Part shown: positions 58,601-64,000 of the stretch, one piece after another
Layout: every line of letters starts with the position of its first letter
How positions within the stretch are numbered: position 1 is the stretch's first letter
NCBI GenBank assembly: GCA_026413225.1
Contig: CM048555.1
Span: 78,933,785 to 78,997,784, forward strand
Reading direction: 5' to 3'
Source of the DNA: Otis tarda
Lineage: Eukaryota > Chordata > Aves > Otidiformes > Otididae
Length of the DNA stretch: 64,000 bases
Notes under the pieces: model-generated
Databases searched by the model: none
What the model was told of the DNA's origin: nothing
The model's input: only the letters and a program-made list of their open reading frames with translations
Made by a program: the position numbers and the translations under genes

Positions 58601-61600
58601 ACATCTCAGATAAAATAAGGAGTGAACATGTTAAAGTTGGAAGAAGGCACCATCTTTCATCATACTTGCAACACCATGTAACTGGTCCCTCATCACATGG
58701 CCCAAAGGGGAAACAGGCAAGGTTTTACCAAAGACAGTAGTTTCAGAGGGAAGGCCAGTCCATAAATACTCTTTCCAGCTAGGCACGAGTAGTGGTTTAT
58801 GAATAAGCTCTAAACCGCTTTTTTTACATCAAACTGGATTAAGAGAAATTGCCTCACAAATTAAAGGTAGCCTTGCAGATGAAGATGGACAACCAGCATA
58901 TAGAAGGCTTTTATGTTACTTTTGAGGGACTGATGCTTTTTGCATCCAAGTTCAGTAAGCAAGGCAGTACCTACACAAGCTTCATCTTCAATGATTTCAA
59001 AGCATAGACATGCACAAGAGTTTTGTGATTGTCCACATTAGAGGTGTGGCTAAATGAGAAAAGGTTTCTACCGGACAATAAGAGTTGTACAGATGAATTC
59101 CAACTATTAAGCATGTTTTATTTTCAGATCATTCCATGAAAATTACCTAGTTAATCCTTCTAGCACCCTGGAGCAGACAACAGGAAACGACAGTCATGCA
59201 GACATGTCAGTAAATATTGAATTTCTTCTTTTCTTTTTTTTTTTTTTTTAATGGACTATTTTCAGGGAGTAATTCCACAGATGGACTCATTGATATCAGT
59301 GCATTAAAAGAGGGAAAAACTGTGACATGATACATAAGGCATATTTAAAAAAAAAAATAATCCTATGAGTGATGTAATGTTGCAAGCAGAAACCACTTAC
59401 AACAGTGAGACACTGCACAGAACAAACGGAACAGTAAAATATACAGTGACACAGATGCTCAGGAGACCTGCTTCTGAGACTCCCATTTTATCTTTAAGTA
59501 CAAAGGCAAGATTGTCCCTTATGTTCAGTGAAGATGTGCCAGAGGAGGGTTGCCATGGCAGAGGATAACCGCATTAAGTCTCCCAGCCCCCAACGTGTCT
59601 GCTCCTGCTTCCACCCACTCACCCATCTGGCCAGGTTGCAGCAAAGGTGCTATGTCTCAGGGCCCGGCACGCAGACCCACCAGGGAATTCTTGTCTGGGC
59701 AATTTGTGGCTGGATTACAGCATTTCTCATCACCACCTGCGTTAAGGGACACAGGCACAATCTATGAATCTGGCTCAATAGATTTTCCACCCTGAATCAT
59801 GCCCTGGCCATCTTCCAGCCGTACCGTTTGGGACTATGGTTTTGTTAAATCTATTTCCCTTGCAGGGTCAGGATTGATCAACACAGAACTTTTCTTGGCA
59901 GTGCAAAGGAACGTGTTCTTTGGCCAAATCATGTACCCATAGAAGATGAGAGTAAATCTCCCTTTGCCTTCCTAAAGGTCAGCTTTTCAGATCACTCTCA
60001 TACATGTGCTGCATCAGGGTGTACGAAAACGTGATGAGCACCCTTGTCACATTGAAAAGAGGGAGGGCTAGAGTTAATACAGCACCTTTCAGGAGCAGTG
60101 CTTCAGGACTGTTTTGTTCAGCTTGAGTCAGGATGGAATCCGTACTCTAGCTTCATGCTAGAAGGAATCCTGCCTATTTCTGGTGGCTTTGCTTCAAAAG
60201 AAATGTGAAACCGGTCTGCTGGCTAAATTTCAGTTTGGATAATTACATTTTGCTCACATAAATTACTTTAATAGTTTCAAGGAGGGGAAATTACTCTCTA
60301 TTTACTCTTCTAAAGCTCTTTGGTAGTGTTAGTAAGCAGGATGAAATGGGACAACCCACCAGAGAGGTGGCTGGGTTTTAATGGGAGATGAAATTCCCCA
60401 CCCCGCAGAGTACCTATTTTGTGTGGGGAACTTCCGTTCACGTCCAGCCTATGTGAAATATGGAGAGCTGTTAGCATCTCTCTGAAACCACACAACTGTC
60501 TATCTGTAATATATCTCCCTCAACTGTACTCTCATGTATCAGACTATCTCTCTGATCGCTCTTCTGGGATGGCTTTATAACTCCTAATTTTCCCACTGTA
60601 AGCTTGATGTTTTCTTCCTTTCTTTCCTCCATCACTATCCTCATCTCTTCAAGATACACTCTGTTGCCTAAGCAGTTTTCTCCTGTTATTGTCCTCTGAC
60701 ATCCAGGCTGGCTGCAAGACTGCTTGGCTTTGCATTCATCACGTCTCAAGGAACCAGGTTTTTGTAGAGAAGCTAAACCTCTTGTCGTCGACCTACGTAC
60801 CCAGTTCTGACTGCCAGTGCAGCACCATCCGTCCTCGCCTGCGCTCGTGACAGACTGCAGCTCCCAAATTATTCCTTTCTTCTTTAAATGATCCCTCTAA
60901 AGCCTGGCTGTGGGAATGATGCTTTTAGCTAACTATGTTTATCCTTACACCTTTCTGATGCAAGCTGATTTTTCCCCTCTGTACCCAATCCAGTATTTTT
61001 ATATTTTGTCTTCAACATCAAATTCATTACAAGTTTCCTCTTTCTTATTCTTTCTTGCCCTCCTTAAATTTCTTCAGTGATCTCGTCTATCACATCACTC
61101 ATTCGAGGCTTGATATTTCCAGTCATCTCTTTGTGTGTCATTCTCATGCCTGCGATGTCCTAATTTTTCACATCCTTTAAGTCTGCAACCCAAAATGACA
61201 CTCTTCCTGAATCAGAGAATCAGTTATATTATCTTTATGATTATTCATTAAGCAGAACTTTTAGAACAGCTAATGCATATGCATGAACTTATTGTTCACA
61301 AGATCTGATTGTTCAAACACTCGTTCTGTGAATTCGTTACCACAAGATGAAATTTCTTCAGTGTATGAACAACAGACCAAAAGACAAACATGTAGGATAG
61401 CGACATTTTGAAGTGCAATGTGCAAGATTTTCAAGCAAAATACATATTTGGAGGGGAGGTTTATGCTGCTAAATGGTAGCACATGACACTCGTTCCCAGT
61501 TTCTTCTTGCAGGGAAGCACTTACATGTACCAGTACGGTGGATTAGATGGATTATCCCATCTGCTCAGTTGCAGAAATCATGACCTCCCTTCTCCCTCCC

Positions 61601-61931
61601 ATAACCTCCCTCCTGCCACTTGTTGAGCTTATTTATTTGGTCAGATCTGACATTCTGCAAAGATTTACGCATGTCTATTCTGAATATTGCCAGTAGTCCC
61701 ACTGATTATAACTGATACCTGTAGGAGTAAAATACTGGTCTAAACCGTTGCATGGGCTGGACTTTCTTTGGGCAAAGATTGTAGGTAATTCTACTCACTA
61801 GCTGTGAATTGATCTCCTTTTAGGTGCTAAAAAGATTCTTATATTACTCTTTTTAATCTTAGATTTTGCAGTTTCTGGATGTTGTAGGAGTTCTAATGGG
61901 TTTCAGGATTCTGACCTTCCACTGTTATTCT
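55614..61931. other. Unique AT-rich stretch
   Basis: No gene or transposon is recognisable in 6.3 kb. It holds the T12A13 palindrome (55940-55964), A-runs near 57066-57075 and 59348-59359, and a T-run near 59236-59250. Open frames are at most 92 codons. The block 59550-59800 is GC-richer but has no repeat signature. Confidence 0.5.
55940..55964. repeat. T12A13 perfect palindrome
   Basis: Twelve T are followed directly by thirteen A. It is a perfect inverted repeat able to form a hairpin or slip, and is probably length-polymorphic. Confidence 0.9.
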
Positions 61932-62326
61932 GAGAGAGGCTGAGAGAGCTGGGGTTGTTTATCCTGGACAAGAGTCCAGGGAGGCCTTATTGTGGACATT
62001 GAATACTTAAAGGTGGCTTATTAGAAAGATGGGGACAAATTTTTTAGTAAAGCCTGTAGCAATAGGACAAGGGGCAATGGTTTTCAACTAAAAGAGGACA
62101 GATTCAGACTGGATATAAGGAAGAAGTTTTTTACGGTGGGGGTGGTGGAATACTGGCACAGGTTGCCCAGAGAGGCGGTGGATGCCCCATCCCAGGAAAC
62201 ATTCAAGGCCAGGTTGGCCGGGGCTCTGAGCAACCTGATCTGGTTGGAGATGTCCCTGCTCCTTGCAAGGGGGTTGGACTGGATGGCCTTTGAAGGTCCC
62301 TTCCAACCCAAACAGTTTTGTAACTC
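61932..62326 (+). mobile_element. CR1 LINE, 5'-truncated 3' end
   Basis: It begins in the late ORF2 region (GAGAGGCTGAGAGAGCTGGGG, the 'RLRELGLF'-type stretch), passes through GATTCAGACTGGATATAAGG and GGTTGCCCAGAGAGGCGGTGG, and ends at CCTTCCAACCCAAACAG with a decayed TTTTGTAACTC instead of the octamer tail. It is one of the longer CR1 ends here. Scattered changes and stops rule out coding. Confidence 0.95.
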
Positions 62327-62716
62327 TTTATTTCTTTTTAATTCATGCAGAGACGAACAGATCAATGCTGACAAAAGCAGAAATATATTCCCTGAATATC
62401 CTTATAAGGTAGAGAAATAAATAAATGAAACAATGTATAAAAATTTATCAGGAAAAAATATTTTCTATGCTGTTCGTTTCAAAAACTATGGGTGTTGAGT
62501 ATTTTGGACAGGAGAAGATATTTCTCATGAGTCACTGGGGTTTTTAGCTACTAATATACACAGGACTTACAATTTCACTGCTTTCTTTTGATTATCCCCA
62601 TATCATTAATATTTTCTCACTAAATATTTAAATACTTTCCTCATTTTGTGCATCTTTTCTGCCTCAGACCTCCCATAGGCTTAAATGTTATATTTGCATA
62701 TTCATGTAGTATCTTA
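62327..62716. other. Short unique spacer between two CR1s
   Basis: About 390 bases of AT-rich DNA with no recognisable feature. It separates two CR1 insertions of the same orientation. Confidence 0.6.
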
Positions 62717-64000
62717 TGAAAATCTACCAGGCAATCTCCTGGAAGCCATGCTAAGGCACATGGAGAGCAAGGAGGTGGTTGGTGACAGCCAACATGGCTT
62801 CACCAAGGGCAGATTGTGCCTGAACAACTTGGTGGCCTTCTATGACGGGGTGACAGCATCAGTGGACAAGGGACAAGCAAGGGATATCATCTACCTGGAC
62901 TTGTGCAAGGCTTTTGACACTGTCCCGCACGACATCCTTCTCTCTCTAAACTAGAGAGGCAGGGGTTTGAAGGACGGACCACTCGGTGGATAAGGAATTG
63001 GCTGGATGGCCGCACTCAGAGAGTGGTGGTCAACGGCTCAATGTCCAAGTGGAGACCAGTCACGAGTCGCGTCCCTCAGAGGTCTGTGTTGGGCCCAGCC
63101 CTGTTCAACATCTTTGTCAGCGACATGGACAGTGGGATAGAGTGCACCCTCAGCAAGTTCGCCGATGACACCAAGCTGTGTGGTGCCGTCGACTCGCTGG
63201 AAGGGAGGGATGCCATCCAGAGGGACCTGGACAGGCTGGAGAGGTGGGCCCGTGCCAACCTCATGAAGTTCAACCAGGCCAAGTGCAAGGTCCTGCACCT
63301 GGGTCGTGGCAATCCAAGGCACAAATACAGGCTGGGCAGAGAATGGATTGAGAGCAGCCCTGAGGAGAAGGACTTGGGAGTGCTGGTGGACGAGAAGCTC
63401 AACATGAGCCAGCAATGTGCTCTTGCGTCCCAGAAGGCCAACCGCATCCTGGGTTGCATCAAGAGGAGCGTGGCCAGCAGGTCGAGGAAGGTGATTCTAC
63501 CCCTCTTCTCTGCCCTGGTGAGACCCCACCTGGAGTACTGTGTCCAGTTCTGGAGCCCCCAACATAAGAAAGACATGGACCAGTTGGAGAAGGTCCAGAG
63601 GAGGCCATGAAGATGATCAGAGGGCTGGAGCACCTTTCCTATGAGGACAGTAAGAGGGAGTTGGAGCTGTTGAGCCTGGAGGAGGCTCCAGGGAGACCTG
63701 ATAGCAGTCTTCCAGTACCTCAAGGGGGCCTACAAGAAAGATGGGGAGAGGCTGTTCAGTAGGGCCTGTTGCAATAGGACGAGGGGTAATGGTTTTAAAA
63801 TGGAGGGAGGTAGATTTAGATTGGATATTAGCAAAAATTTTTTTACAATGTGAGTTGTAGAACACTGGCCCAGGTTGCCCAGAGAGGTGGTGGAAGCCCC
63901 ATCCCTGGAAACGTTCAAGGCCAGGCTGGATGAAGCTCCGAGCAACCTGATCTAGTCAGGGATGTCCCTGCTCCTTGCAAGGGGGTTGGACTAGATGATG
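62717..64000 (+). mobile_element. CR1 LINE, large fragment cut by window edge
   Basis: This is the longest CR1 in the window, 1.28 kb, running off the right edge within the last tens of bases of the element. It starts inside the reverse transcriptase domain (5'-truncated) and continues to the 3' non-coding end (GATGTCCCTGCTCCTTGCAAGG, GACTAGATGATG). The body is GC-richer than the surroundings and CpG-bearing, which suggests a relatively young copy. Confidence 0.95.
62718..63720 (+). pseudogene. CR1 ORF2 reverse transcriptase, broken
   Basis: The translated product is the palm and thumb part of the CR1 non-LTR reverse transcriptase and its C-terminal tail. Motif A is visible as [14 protein letters not shown], with the catalytic Asp at 62898-62900. 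The FADD box (SKFADDTKL), the CR1 form of YxDD, is at 63158-63169. Segment one (62718-62954) stops because of two extra bases in a CTCTCTCT run near 62940. Segment two (62948-63610) is open for about 220 codons and ends at TGA from a lost G near 63605. A third shift lies near 63680. The endonuclease and finger regions are missing. It is a dead 5'-truncated copy. The 215-codon frame on the opposite strand is only its shadow. Confidence 0.9.

Noticed and set aside
3838..62705. Perfect octamer (ATGCAAAT/ATTTGCAT) sites near 3839, 26827, 28648, 31843 and 62692
   Set aside because: About two to four are expected by chance in AT-rich 64 kb on both strands. None forms a SOX-OCT composite.
63076..63723. 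215-codon minus-strand open frame
   Set aside because: It is the shadow of the CR1 reverse transcriptase on the opposite strand, which has clear motifs.
1..64000. CRISPR arrays, operons, tRNA or rRNA genes
   Set aside because: No spaced direct repeats, no bacterial gene layout and no tRNA or rRNA signatures were seen. The repeat content is that of a bird nuclear genome.

Overview
This window reads as non-coding nuclear DNA from a bird, probably a neognath. The evidence is nine CR1 (chicken repeat 1) LINE fragments, most with the avian tail of repeated ATTCTATG-like octamers, and three solo LTRs of the TGT...ACA type with 5-bp target-site duplications, as expected for avian ERVL-type elements. 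I find no complete protein-coding gene. Outside repeats the longest open frames are about 120-126 codons, match no family I recognise, and many open on a codon other than ATG. The rest is AT-rich, mostly unique sequence with homopolymer runs, which fits a gene desert or a very long intron.

Layout: 1-11975 is mostly unique DNA with one CR1 (2791-3134), a TTTC microsatellite (4136-4179) and a short splice-site-bounded open segment (10614-10663). A degenerate solo LTR lies at 11976-12615 and a short CR1 tail at 15128-15262. Two copies of a 1.13-1.15 kb GC-rich LTR lie at 21384-22535 (minus) and 38921-40052 (plus), making an inverted pair with 16.4 kb between them. That interval holds a plus-strand juxtaposed 3'/5' splice signal (24361-24420), a splice-bounded open segment (35317-35594), a CR1 (35652-35940) and a minus-strand juxtaposed splice signal (36643-36668). 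From 40 to 54 kb there are two minus-strand CR1s (43249-43640, 45226-45562), two plus-strand CR1s (49921-50086, 54221-54374), a very strong 3' splice signal followed by a short open frame and AATAAA (47417-47610), and a perfect 20-bp p53-type response element (53080-53099). A 480-bp two-word pentanucleotide array (GGGAA and GGTGC) occupies 55134-55613. The right end (61932-64000) holds two plus-strand CR1s, the last carrying a broken reverse transcriptase ORF.

No genes can be shown to work together here. What stands out is possible transcript-processing and regulatory signals in otherwise gene-free DNA: the p53-type element, the juxtaposed splice sites, three candidate exons on the plus strand, the pentamer array with G-quadruplex potential, and the inverted LTR pair. 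All of these need RNA or comparative data before a function can be assigned.
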